The notes beneath the pieces are model-generated. The model saw only the letters and a list, made by a program, of their open reading frames with translations, did not search any database and was not told the DNA's origin. This document shows positions 1-5,632 of a DNA stretch of 5,977 nt, piece by piece. Both the position numbers and the translations under genes were made by a program. The DNA is from Rhodospirillaceae bacterium. Lineage in GTDB: Bacteria > Pseudomonadota > Alphaproteobacteria > Rhodospirillales > 2-02-FULL-58-16. Location: assembly GCA_013349695.1 (NCBI GenBank), contig DUZD01000134.1:1-5977 (forward strand), read 5' to 3'. Positions within the stretch are counted from its first letter, which is position 1; every line of letters starts with the position of its first letter.

Positions 1-343
1 ATTTCCACAAGCCCGGACAAGGGGTTGCGATCAGGATGAAACATGGCGCGCCTTGGCTTGGTTGCCGCCACAGTTGGCAAGGCCGAAATGCCGTTCGAAT
101 GGATGGCCATCAGGTAAGCGGCCCAGAACCATACCGTCAGCGAAAACTTGCTCCCGGGCATGAGGGTGCCGGCGGTGACCGAGGTCTGCTTGGCGCACCC
201 GGCGCATTCGTAGGTCCAGGCCTTGCGGTGCGGCGTCCAGGCCTGGGTGTGGCCACAAGCGGGGTGGCGGAACCGTCTAGCCCGCGGATCGAGGCAAGGT
301 AGGCAGCGACGGCGGTTTCATTGGAAAAGCGCTATTGAAACGA
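1..343 (-). pseudogene. Decayed IS1595-family transposase, N-terminal part, running off the window
   Basis: On the minus strand, residues like FSNETAVAAYLASIRGLDG (about 328-272) run into FRHPACGHTQAWTPHRKAW, then YECAGCAKQTSVTAGTLMPG, then WFWAAYLMAIHSNGISAL, and finally RRAMFHPDRNPLSGLVE at the window edge. This order matches the zinc-ribbon N-terminal domain and following region of IS1595-type transposases. Three lesions are visible. There is an in-frame TAG at 332-334. A one-base loss near 273 puts the NETAVAAYL part and the zinc ribbon in different frames. About 13 codons are missing between ISAL and RRAM, where the family has a QLQRQLG..KTAWLL stretch. The first zinc Cys is also changed (HPAC instead of CPxC), while CAGC remains. 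The DDE catalytic part would lie beyond position 1. Family assignment is by recognition of the motif string; the copy is almost certainly inactive. Confidence 0.8.
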
Positions 344-454
344 GACCGGAGAGGGAGGATAGTCAGTTATGGCAACGCCTGCCAGCCAAGTGCATTCTCT
401 TTTTATTCGTCCTTATTCAAAGAGATGTACCTAGTTTTTTTTACCCGTACCAAG

Positions 455-553
455 CTATTGCCCGTACCCGGGTGATGTAAAAAATGTACCTACGTATGTG
501 AGGAAAGCCATGAAGGCTACGATTCCGACGAAGAATAAAACGATGTCTTTCAT
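455..553 (-). CDS. Possible small single-pass membrane protein, 32 aa
   Basis: A minus-strand ATG at 553 opens a 32-codon frame ending in TAG at 455. The protein starts MKDIVLFFVGIVAFMAFLTY and ends in a short tail with a Gly/Pro-rich end (SPGYGQ). Residues 4-25 are almost wholly hydrophobic, so one transmembrane helix is expected, with an acidic/basic N-terminal tip of three residues. The shape is that of small bacterial inner-membrane proteins, for example accessory subunits of respiratory complexes, but I do not recognise a family and assign no function. Against it: no strong ribosome binding site lies upstream (only AGG about 12 bases before the ATG), and a short hydrophobic frame can arise by chance. 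It lies alone between two mobile-element remnants. A weak sigma70-like pair (TTGCGA at 594-599 and TTATGT at 570-575, 18-base spacer, minus strand) lies upstream. Confidence 0.4.
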   Translation of the reverse strand: MKDIVLFFVGIVAFMAFLTYVGTFFTSPGYGQ

Positions 554-719
554 GTTGATAGCTGACCTAACATAAAACTTAAGAGCGACCTTCTCGCAAG
601 ATACATCTTCTAGTTGTGCGGCCTATTTTGATGGAGGCTGCCGCTCGATTAATTTGTTACCCTGTCCTGCCGCCGCCCCAATGTCAACAACATACCTGCT
701 ACCGGAAGCTTGGGGATAA
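554..719. other. Intergenic stretch, no gene seen
   Basis: Between the small minus-strand frame and the phage remnant I see no coding frame with family character and no RNA gene. The only candidate signal is the weak minus-strand promoter-like pair near 570-599 noted with the small ORF. Around 660-719 the plus strand may already be phage-derived, but no protein motif could be recognised. Confidence 0.4.
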
Positions 720-1092
720 GCAATTCGGCAAATTCTTGAGGCCCAGGAGGCCGGCACGGAAGCGCCGCCCGATACGGCCAAGGCCATCGACACCGGGATA
801 GCGGAAATCAAGAGCATGATGGGAGATCGCCAGTCGAGATACTGGGAGGGGCCGGAATCCGCCGGCTTGAAAGCCCGATACCGTGAGCTTGTCGCGGCAC
901 GTGACGAGCTTGTCCCAGACAAGGCCGACACGGCGCCCGCCGACCGCCAGCCCCGGGGCCAGCCTCGAGGAAACCGCCGAGGCGGAGGCCTACATGGCAA
1001 TGGCCGAGGGGCGGGCCTTGGCCGCAAGCTTGGAGCGAAATGGCGGTTACGAGAAAAAATCCTTCGCCGGCGCCCGCGCCGCCTTTGACTGA
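720..1092 (+). pseudogene. Phage scaffold-like protein remnant, frameshifted, N-terminus missing
   Basis: Directly after a TAA (717-719) the plus frame reads AIRQILEAQEAG, continues through GIAEIKSMMGDRQSRYWEGP and KARYRELVAARDELVPD, and loses sense near 940. In the next frame it resumes at SLEETAEAEAYMAMAEGRAL and ends GGYEKKSFAGARAAFD with TGA at 1090-1092. The IKSxMxDxxxxYW-x-GP block followed by an acidic linker and a YM-x-M-x-EGRALAA-x-L C-terminus resembles scaffold or head-assembly proteins of tailed phages, which commonly carry an IxxIMxDxxHPYW-type motif. A single frameshift between about 935 and 960 explains the two frames. No start codon or ribosome binding site is visible, so this is the C-terminal portion of a dead gene. 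The phage origin is inference from motif style; the frameshift is seen directly. Confidence 0.55.
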
Positions 1093-1097
1093 CCATT

Positions 1098-1119
1098 GGG
1101 TCAGTAACGGGTCGGTAAC
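1098..1119. repeat. Tandem 11-bp repeat, two copies
   Basis: GGGTCAGTAAC is followed immediately by GGGTCGGTAAC, one mismatch. It begins six bases after the stop codon of the phage remnant, and the region also holds a short TGACC/GGTCA inverted pair (1090-1103). It could be the remains of a phage intergenic signal. No function is assigned. Confidence 0.5.
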
Positions 1120-1234
1120 CCCTGGGGCAAAAGCGGAACATAGGGGTCAAACGATATAAAAAGTTGTGAAAAATAAAAGTGCTGGCATCAGTCCCCTGTT
1201 ACGGAAGGGCAGTTGTCCATCGCCCAGACCGGCG

Positions 1235-1850
1235 ATGATCCGCGAGACACGGGCCGAGATCGAGGAAGCCCTGGCCGAAGCCGACCGGGAGCTTGACGCC
1301 GCCCGCGCCACCCGGACTTCCGGCCTGGAAATCGGCGTCAACCGTAGCTTGAAATCATATGCCGACGTGGAGGGCGCATACGCGGCGGGAGACATCACGC
1401 CGGCGAAGCGGACCAGCTTTGACCAAGACCCCGGACAAAAGGCACGAGGCGGCGCTGGCGGGTCTTATGGCGGACGCCTTGAGCGGCCAAGGATTCCTTG
1501 ACCCCAAAAATCCCAACCATCGCAAGGGCGTGGACGGTTTTTTCGAAAGAACTTTCGCGCCGATGCTGGCGCAAATACCCGAGGGAGACCAGCCGGAAGC
1601 TCTGGCGCATTTCATCAAATCGACCTGCATCATCCCGTCCAAGGCCGGATCGGCGATGCGGACGGCCTTGCGGAGCGGCGACGTAAAGCAAAAGGCCGAG
1701 GCGTATGGCATCGCGGCGATGGACCGCGACGACAACGCCGAGTGGATGAAAGAACAGTTTCAAAGCGACTTGCGGCACGCGGTCATTGGGGACACCGACG
1801 GCTTACGCCTTGAGATCGACGAAAGGACGAGGGCAACGCCCGGACCATGA
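1235..1850 (+). pseudogene. Large phage virion-type protein fragment, frameshifted
   Basis: The frame beginning MIRETRAEIEEALAEADREL (ATG 1235; the same frame is open from 1166) is strongly helical and acidic. It reaches YADVEGAYAAGDITPAKRT near 1415, then the sense passes to another frame: LTKTPDKRHEAALAGLMADA, FLDPKNPNHRKGVDGFFERT, FAPMLAQIPEGDQPEALAHF and so on, ending at the TGA at 1848-1850. Joined, the two pieces read as one protein. The ADVxxAxxxGxITPAKxxxL block followed by a DPxNPxHxxxVDxxF region resembles repeats seen in large internal virion or lytic-transglycosylase proteins of podovirus-like phages and prophages. The usual size of such proteins is many hundreds of residues, so this is an internal slice with neither true start nor end. 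The frameshift lies between about 1405 and 1435. Specific phage function is inference with moderate support. Confidence 0.5.
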
Positions 1851-1931
1851 AAAACGGTGGAAAATCTTATACTTGGGGATGGAACGGGACGCGCCAATAC
1901 CAATACTCCCGGTGATCAGAACCGTTGGCAT
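1803..1931 (-). pseudogene. N-terminal stub of a short-chain dehydrogenase-like gene
   Basis: On the minus strand, 71 bases after the thiolase stop, an ATG at 1931 is preceded by AGGGAG eight bases upstream. The frame begins MPTVLITGSIGIGAS. MPTVLITG followed by GIG is the classic first beta-strand and nucleotide-binding loop (TGxxxGxG) of short-chain dehydrogenases/reductases, here with one residue fewer between TG and GIG. After about 15 residues the resemblance stops; the rest (to the TGA at 1803-1805) is antisense to the phage remnant and looks meaningless. The reading is that a third gene of the dehydrogenase-thiolase operon was cut by the event that brought the phage DNA next to it. A chance resemblance over 15 residues cannot be excluded, but the good ribosome binding site and the operon position support it. 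Confidence 0.45.
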
Positions 1932-2002
1932 CGCTGTTTCTCCCTGCCGTTGAATTTCCGCGACCGCATGACGAATACCTTCGAAAACACGTCCAGCCTC
2001 GT

Positions 2003-3193
2003 TCAGCGCACCCGCTCGACGGCGATAGCCGTCGCCTCGCCGCCGCCGATGCAAATGGCGGCGACCCCTCTGGCGAGGCCATGTTTGGCCAGCGCCGCCA
2101 GCAAGGTGACGATGATGCGCGCTCCCGAGGCGCCTATGGGATGGCCCAAGGCGCAGGCGCCGCCGTGAATGTTGACCTTGTCGCGGGGGATGCCCAAGTC
2201 GCCCATGGCGGCCATGACGACGACGGCGAAGGCCTCGTTGATCTCGTAGAGATCGACCTCGTCCATGTTCCAGCCAACGCCTTGCAATAGCTTGTTGACG
2301 GCGCCGACGGGGGCGGTGGTGAACCAGGCCGGCTGTTGCCCGAAGCCCGCCTGGCCGCGGATCACGGCCAGCGGCGCCAGCCGCCGCCTTTCGGCCTCCG
2401 AGCGGCGCATCAGGACGACCGCCGCGGCGCCGTCGGAGATGGAACTGGCGTTGGCCGCCGTCACCGTGCCGCCGTCGCGGAAAACCGGCTTGAGCCTGGC
2501 GATTTTGCCGGCATCCGCCGGCGACGGCTGTTCGTCCCGCTCGACCACCGTCTCGCCCCGGCGGTTGGCGACGACGACGGGGGCGATCTCGGCGGCGAAG
2601 GCGCCGTCATCGGCGGCCCTTTTGGCGCGGGCCAGCGATTCCATGGCGAAGGCGTCCTGCGCGGCGCGGGTGAACTGGTACCTTTCCGCCGTCGCCTCGG
2701 CATGGCAGCCCATCAACTCGCCCCCGTAAGCGTCCTCGAGGCCGTCCAGGAACATGTGGTCGAGGATCTGGCCGTGGCCCATGCGTAGGCCCCGCCGGGC
2801 CTTTGGAAGAAGGTAGGGAGCGCCCGACATGCTCTCCATGCCGCCGGCGGCGACGACAGCGGCGGAACCGGCGCCGATGGCGTCAACGCCCTGCATGACC
2901 GCCTTCATGCCCGAGCCGCACATCTTGTTGACGGTGGTGCAGCCGGCGCTGTCCGGGATGCCGGCGGCGAGCGCCGCCTGCCGGGCCGGGGCTTGGCCCA
3001 AGCCGGCGGAAAGCACGCAACCCATGAGGACTTCGTCCACTTCTTGCGGTTTTATTCCAGCCCGCCGCCAAGCGGCGCGAACGGCCGTGGCGCCGAGATC
3101 CGGGGCGGAGACGCCGGCGAGGGCGCCTTGGAACCTCCCTAACGGCGTCCTGGCGGCGCCGACGATGACGACGGGGTCGGAATTCCCAGCCAT
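2003..3193 (-). CDS. Acetyl-CoA acetyltransferase (thiolase)
   Basis: This thiolase-superfamily enzyme of about 396 residues joins two acetyl-CoA to acetoacetyl-CoA or cleaves it in reverse, in the cytoplasm. Counting from the upstream ATG at 3199: the nucleophilic Cys94 sits in NKMCGSGMKAV, NEAF is at 321-324, the GHPIG motif has His353, and the second catalytic Cys383 is in CIGGGEATAIAVE. All active-site motifs are present and length is normal. Two starts compete: ATG 3199 is only three bases from the GGAGG, whereas ATG 3193 (protein MAGNSDPVVIVGAARTPLG) has a nine-base spacing, so I chose 3193. The gene starts about 20 bases after the isovaleryl-CoA dehydrogenase stop, so the two are surely cotranscribed. 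Acetoacetate is an end product of leucine breakdown, so cleavage of acetoacetyl-CoA to acetyl-CoA is the likely direction here. A biosynthetic role (polyhydroxybutyrate) or another 3-ketoacyl-CoA substrate is possible. Confidence 0.93.
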   Translation of the reverse strand: MAGNSDPVVIVGAARTPLGRFQGALAGVSAPDLGATAVRAAWRRAGIKPQEVDEVLMGCVLSAGLGQAPARQAALAAGIPDSAGCTTVNKMCGSGMKAVMQGVDAIGAGSAAVVAAGGMESMSGAPYLLPKARRGLRMGHGQILDHMFLDGLEDAYGGELMGCHAEATAERYQFTRAAQDAFAMESLARAKRAADDGAFAAEIAPVVVANRRGETVVERDEQPSPADAGKIARLKPVFRDGGTVTAANASSISDGAAAVVLMRRSEAERRRLAPLAVIRGQAGFGQQPAWFTTAPVGAVNKLLQGVGWNMDEVDLYEINEAFAVVVMAAMGDLGIPRDKVNIHGGACALGHPIGASGARIIVTLLAALAKHGLARGVAAICIGGGEATAIAVERVR

Positions 3194-3213
3194 TATCATT
3201 CACCTCCCGCCAA

Positions 3214-4389
3214 TCACTCCGTTTCCTCGAACAATTCCCTGCCGATCAGCCAGCGGCGGATTTCCGAGGTGCCGGCGCCGATTTCGTAGAGTTTGGCGTC
3301 GCGCAGCAGCCGGCCCGCCGGAGTGTCGTTGACGTAACCGCTGCCGCCCAGGCATTGAATGGCCTCAAGAGCCATCCAGGTTGCCTTCTCGGCGGCGAAA
3401 AGGATGGCCCCGGCGGCGTCCTTGCGGATGGTATCGCCCTTGTCGCAGGCGACGGCGACGGCGTAAACATAGGCCCGGCAGGCATTCATCGTCGTATACA
3501 TGTCGGCCAGCTTGCCCTGCATCAGTTGGAACGTGCCGATGGGCCGGCCGAACTGCCGGCGCTCGTGAAGGTAGGGAACGGCCACGTCCATGCAGGCCCG
3601 CATGATGCCCAAGGGCCCGCCGGCCAAGACCAGGCGTTCATAGTCAAGACCGCTCATCAGCACCTTGACGCCTTCGCCCTCCCGGCCCAGCACGTTTTCC
3701 GCCGGCACCGGGCAGTCGGCGAAGACCAGCTCGCAGGTATTGGAGCCGCGCATGCCTAGTTTATCCAGTTTTTGCGCCGTCGAAAAACCCTTAAAGCCGC
3801 TCTCGACCATGAACGCCGTGATGCCCCGCGATCCGGCCTTCGGATCGGTCTTGGCGTAGACCACCAGAACTTTAGCGTCGGGGCCGTTGGTGATCCACAT
3901 CTTGGTGCCGTTGAGGATGTAGCGATCGCCCTTTTTCTCGGCCTTGAGCCGCATCGAAACGACGTCGGAGCCGGCACCGGATTCGCTCATGGCGAGCGCC
4001 CCTATGTGCTCGCCGCTGATCAGCTTTGCGAGGTAGCGGCGTTTCTGTTGCTCGCTGCCGTTGCGGCGGATCTGGTTGACGCAGAGGTTGGAGTGCGCCG
4101 CGTAACTCAAACCGACGGAGGCCGAGGCGCGGCTGATTTCCTCCATCGCCACCACATGTTCGAGATAACCCATGCCGGCGCCGCCATAAGTATCCTCGAC
4201 GGTGATCCCGAGCAGCCCCATCTTCCCCATTTTCCGCCACAAATGGCCGGGGAAATCGTTGTCGCGGTCGATATCGGCGGCGATGGGAGCGATTTCGGCG
4301 GCGGCGAAAGCGGCGACGGATTCGCGCAACAAATCGGCGGTCTCGCCCAAATTGAAATCCAGGGCCGGAAATTCACTAGCGATCATCAC
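3214..4389 (-). CDS. ivd: Isovaleryl-CoA dehydrogenase
   Basis: This 391-residue FAD enzyme of the acyl-CoA dehydrogenase family oxidises isovaleryl-CoA to 3-methylcrotonyl-CoA in leucine degradation, passing electrons to electron-transfer flavoprotein. Typical family stretches are present: YGGAGMGYLEHVVAMEEIS (68-86), AMSESGAGSDV (133-143), MWITNGP (164-170), QFGRPIGTFQLMQGKLADM (279-297), QCLGGSGY (346-352) and LYEIGAGTSEIRR (367-379). Subfamily is set by the catalytic base. In isovaleryl-CoA dehydrogenases it is a Glu in LDYERxVLAGGPLG, here Glu251, while the position used by most other acyl-CoA dehydrogenases (the E in YEGTSEIQR) is Gly371 or Ala372 here. The start at 4389 is preceded by GGAAG about nine bases upstream; a second ATG follows at 4386. 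It is the first gene of a minus-strand operon with the thiolase and lies downstream of an operator-like palindrome (4448-4465). Confidence 0.95.
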   Translation of the reverse strand: MMIASEFPALDFNLGETADLLRESVAAFAAAEIAPIAADIDRDNDFPGHLWRKMGKMGLLGITVEDTYGGAGMGYLEHVVAMEEISRASASVGLSYAAHSNLCVNQIRRNGSEQQKRRYLAKLISGEHIGALAMSESGAGSDVVSMRLKAEKKGDRYILNGTKMWITNGPDAKVLVVYAKTDPKAGSRGITAFMVESGFKGFSTAQKLDKLGMRGSNTCELVFADCPVPAENVLGREGEGVKVLMSGLDYERLVLAGGPLGIMRACMDVAVPYLHERRQFGRPIGTFQLMQGKLADMYTTMNACRAYVYAVAVACDKGDTIRKDAAGAILFAAEKATWMALEAIQCLGGSGYVNDTPAGRLLRDAKLYEIGAGTSEIRRWLIGRELFEETE

Positions 4390-4447
4390 CGGGTTCTTCC
4401 GCTATGAGCGTTTCGTGGAAAGCTGGATAAACATCACTCTACCGCGA

Positions 4448-4465
4448 GTTTACGTATACATAAAC
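4448..4465. promoter_or_regulatory. Operator-like 18-bp near-palindrome upstream of ivd
   Basis: GTTTACGTATACATAAAC reads the same on both strands except for one pair (C at 4453 against A at 4460). It lies about 60 bases upstream of the dehydrogenase start, next to a minus-strand TATAAC (about 4466-4471) that could be a -10 element. Leucine-utilisation operons in proteobacteria are often controlled by LiuR, a MerR-type regulator whose known sites, as I remember them, are TTTACGT..ACGTAAA-like palindromes. The match in style and position makes this a candidate site. No regulator gene is in the window. Confidence 0.5.
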
Positions 4466-4506
4466 GTTATAAAACGCCGCCGGCGCCTAGTGTGCCGGTT
4501 CAAATT

Positions 4507-4597
4507 AAATTCGGTGACAGCATACTTAATTCCAAGATCGGAGATTCCTCGACTTCCATGCCTGTCGGTTGGAATTAAGTATGCTGTCACCGAATTT
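4507..4597. repeat. Perfect 29-bp inverted repeat with 33-nt loop
   Basis: The arm at 4507-4535 contains GGTGACAGCATACTTAATTC, and the arm at 4569-4597 is its exact reverse complement over all 29 bases. The loop is 4536-4568. A transcript from either strand would form a very stable hairpin, but no T-run follows, so it is not a standard terminator. The arms are AT-richer than the surrounding DNA and no target duplication is obvious. From memory, similar GTGACAG-TATACTTAATT palindromes occur as dispersed repeats, some near REP-associated tyrosine transposases. That link is recollection, not something shown here. It is best read as a small dispersed palindromic element or non-autonomous mobile element. 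Confidence 0.85.
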
Positions 4598-4630
4598 CCA
4601 GGGCCTAAATGGCGGGCGGAAGACCACCGC

Positions 4631-4648
4631 GGGGAGACTTGCCTCCCC
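4631..4648. repeat. Short GC stem-loop upstream of hemerythrin gene
   Basis: GGGGAG (4631-4636) pairs with CTCCCC (4643-4648) around a six-base loop. The CCTCCC part could alternatively pair with the GGGAGG of the hemerythrin ribosome binding site (about 4723-4729), so a control role in the leader is conceivable if transcription starts upstream of it. No T-run follows, so terminator function is unlikely. Confidence 0.35.
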
Positions 4649-4731
4649 TGTCACTTGACGCAACAGATGATGATAAACACCTAGATAACCAAGACAAAAA
4701 CTTGATCTCATGCTGCCTGTAAGGGAGGGGA

Positions 4732-5151
4732 ATGAAAAAGCTGGAGATGCTTCCATCGTGGAGAATCGGTCACCCTGTTATCGACGCCGACCACGGCAAA
4801 TTAATCGCCATCACCAACGATATTTTCGATACCATTGAAGACCTTGATTTCGAATTATGCGAGGAATTGCTTAAATCGTTCGTTGAACTCGCCAGGGATC
4901 ATTTTAGGAGAGAAGAGAGGATCCTTATTGAAATCAAGTTTCCCGGCGCGCAAACGCATATCCAATATCATCAAGGGCTGCTTGAAAAGGCGGAAGAAAC
5001 AAGGAAATTGTGCACGGAGATGGCGGATAGGCAGCGTCTGATCGAATGTTTCCGGGAATTAGCCGGGTTTTTGGTCGATGATGTCGTCAAAGGGGATATG
5101 AGTTTTAAGTCATTTATGATCGAGGCCGGTATCATCGAGCCGCGAGATTAA
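4732..5151 (+). CDS. Bacteriohemerythrin with one non-canonical iron ligand
   Basis: This 139-residue cytoplasmic hemerythrin-domain protein has no signal peptide or extra domain. The family binds a di-iron centre within a four-helix bundle and is used for oxygen binding, storage or sensing, or iron handling. Ligand motifs seen: IDADHGKLI (His21), DHFRREE (His57, Glu61) and THIQYH (His76, His80). In the last helix, where the family has a pattern like LVDHIxxxDxxY, this protein reads LVDDVVKGDMSF: the expected His is Asp117, and the final ligand Asp122 is kept at the right spacing. So six of seven canonical ligands remain and one is His to Asp. Trp10 of the N-terminal signature is present. The start is supported by AGGGAGGGG just upstream. 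Codon use is clearly AT-richer than in the neighbouring dehydrogenase and thiolase genes. It stands alone, divergent from ivd and convergent with the bactofilin gene. Confidence 0.9.
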   Translation: MKKLEMLPSWRIGHPVIDADHGKLIAITNDIFDTIEDLDFELCEELLKSFVELARDHFRREERILIEIKFPGAQTHIQYHQGLLEKAEETRKLCTEMADRQRLIECFRELAGFLVDDVVKGDMSFKSFMIEAGIIEPRD

Positions 5152-5158
5152 TTCGCCC

Positions 5159-5179
5159 CCGGCAATGCCGCTTATTTTT
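5159..5179 (+). terminator. Weak terminator-like sequence after hemerythrin gene
   Basis: CCGGCAATGCCG followed by CTTATTTTT lies 8 bases past the hemerythrin stop. The stem is short (3-4 bp with a tight loop) and the T-run is interrupted, so this is only a weak intrinsic terminator candidate for the plus strand. Confidence 0.25.
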
Positions 5180-5210
5180 CATCGCCGGCGGCGGACAAAA
5201 GGCCCGGGCT

Positions 5211-5516
5211 CTAAGACGGAACGCAGCGGGCTTCGACGCGGGCGCCGGTATCGATGGTGAGGGTTTGATAGCGAAGTTCGCCCTCGACGCGGGCCGTCTT
5301 CTTGACCGCGATGGCGGCGGCCCGGATGACGCCGCGAACAACACCGTGGATGATGATGGAATCGGCCCCCACGTCGCCTTCGATCCTCGCCCCTTCGAGG
5401 ACCGTGATGGAGCGGGCGTCAACGTCGCCATCGATCAAGCCGTCGATTTTCAGGTTCCTCAATTCCGCCGCCGGCGGCGGGACTTGCGGTTCGTTCTGGT
5501 TAATGGAACTGCTCAT
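5211..5516 (-). CDS. Small bactofilin (DUF583 beta-helix protein)
   Basis: This 101-residue protein has a short Pro-rich disordered N-terminus (residues 1-18, with PPPAA) followed by a bactofilin core. The core has a regular turn pattern of beta-helix rungs: LKIDGLIDGDVDARSITVLE, ARIEGDVGADSIIIHG, VVRGVIRAAAIAVKK, ARVEGELRYQTLTIDTG and ARVEARC. Bactofilins polymerise without nucleotide into filaments that act in cell shape, stalk or polarity, or motility, often at the membrane. The length is at the short end of the family (commonly 100-200 residues), and the C-terminal tail after the last rung is only a few residues. The start at 5516 has GGAGAG eight bases upstream. No M23 peptidase, the frequent partner gene, is present in the window, so its specific role cannot be told from context. 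It is convergent with the hemerythrin gene. Confidence 0.9.
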   Translation of the reverse strand: MSSSINQNEPQVPPPAAELRNLKIDGLIDGDVDARSITVLEGARIEGDVGADSIIIHGVVRGVIRAAAIAVKKTARVEGELRYQTLTIDTGARVEARCVPS

Positions 5517-5570
5517 CTGTCACTCTCCATTGCCGAATCGCCATTGGTGCTAATGGGAAAGGCTATGAGA

Positions 5571-5600
5571 TATTTAGTAAATTATTCCACTGCTGTCCAA
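5571..5600 (-). promoter_or_regulatory. Candidate sigma70-type promoter for the bactofilin gene
   Basis: On the minus strand TTGGAC (5595-5600) is followed after 18 bases by TAAATA (5571-5576), about 55 bases upstream of the bactofilin ATG, in a locally AT-rich stretch. The -35 matches TTGACA in four of six positions. It is plausible but not strong. Confidence 0.3.
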
Positions 5601-5632
5601 AACGTTTTGCAGTGATCGCTTTTCTCCAGAGA

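Larger units (their letters stand above)
4390..4731. other. Divergent intergenic region between ivd and hemerythrin genes
   Basis: These 342 bases hold no convincing gene. They carry the near-palindrome at 4448-4465, a perfect 29-bp inverted repeat at 4507-4535/4569-4597, a GGGGAG/CTCCCC stem-loop at 4631-4648 and the ribosome binding site of the hemerythrin gene. Both flanking genes are read outward, so promoters for each must lie here; I could not place a clear -35/-10 pair for the hemerythrin gene. Confidence 0.7.

Noticed and set aside
425..492. Short direct repeats ATGTACCTA (425-433, 484-492) and CCCGTACC (444-451, 461-468) as a possible CRISPR-like or iteron array
   Set aside because: Only two copies of each, 8-9 bases long and with unequal spacing; one copy of each lies within the small ORF. 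This is not enough for an array or an origin.
623..1150. 175-residue minus-strand open frame opposite the phage remnant
   Set aside because: It is very rich in Arg/Pro/Ser and has no family motif. The plus strand carries recognisable protein pieces across the same bases, so this is an antisense artefact of high GC.
1851..1919. 22-residue plus-strand frame MKNGGKSYTWGWNG.. after the phage remnant
   Set aside because: Starts at ATG 1847 without a ribosome binding site and matches no family I know; it may be a further phage scrap but cannot be supported.
2265..2788. Plus-strand open frames inside the thiolase gene
   Set aside because: They are antisense to conserved thiolase motifs, with no independent motif or ribosome binding site.
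3772..4407. 211-residue plus-strand open frame across the dehydrogenase gene
   Set aside because: It is antisense to an unmistakable isovaleryl-CoA dehydrogenase and shows the usual mirror composition of a high-GC gene.
5211..5230. GCCCGGGC palindrome at the bactofilin stop as a terminator
   Set aside because: It has no loop and only CTTTT follows, so it does not form a proper hairpin terminator.
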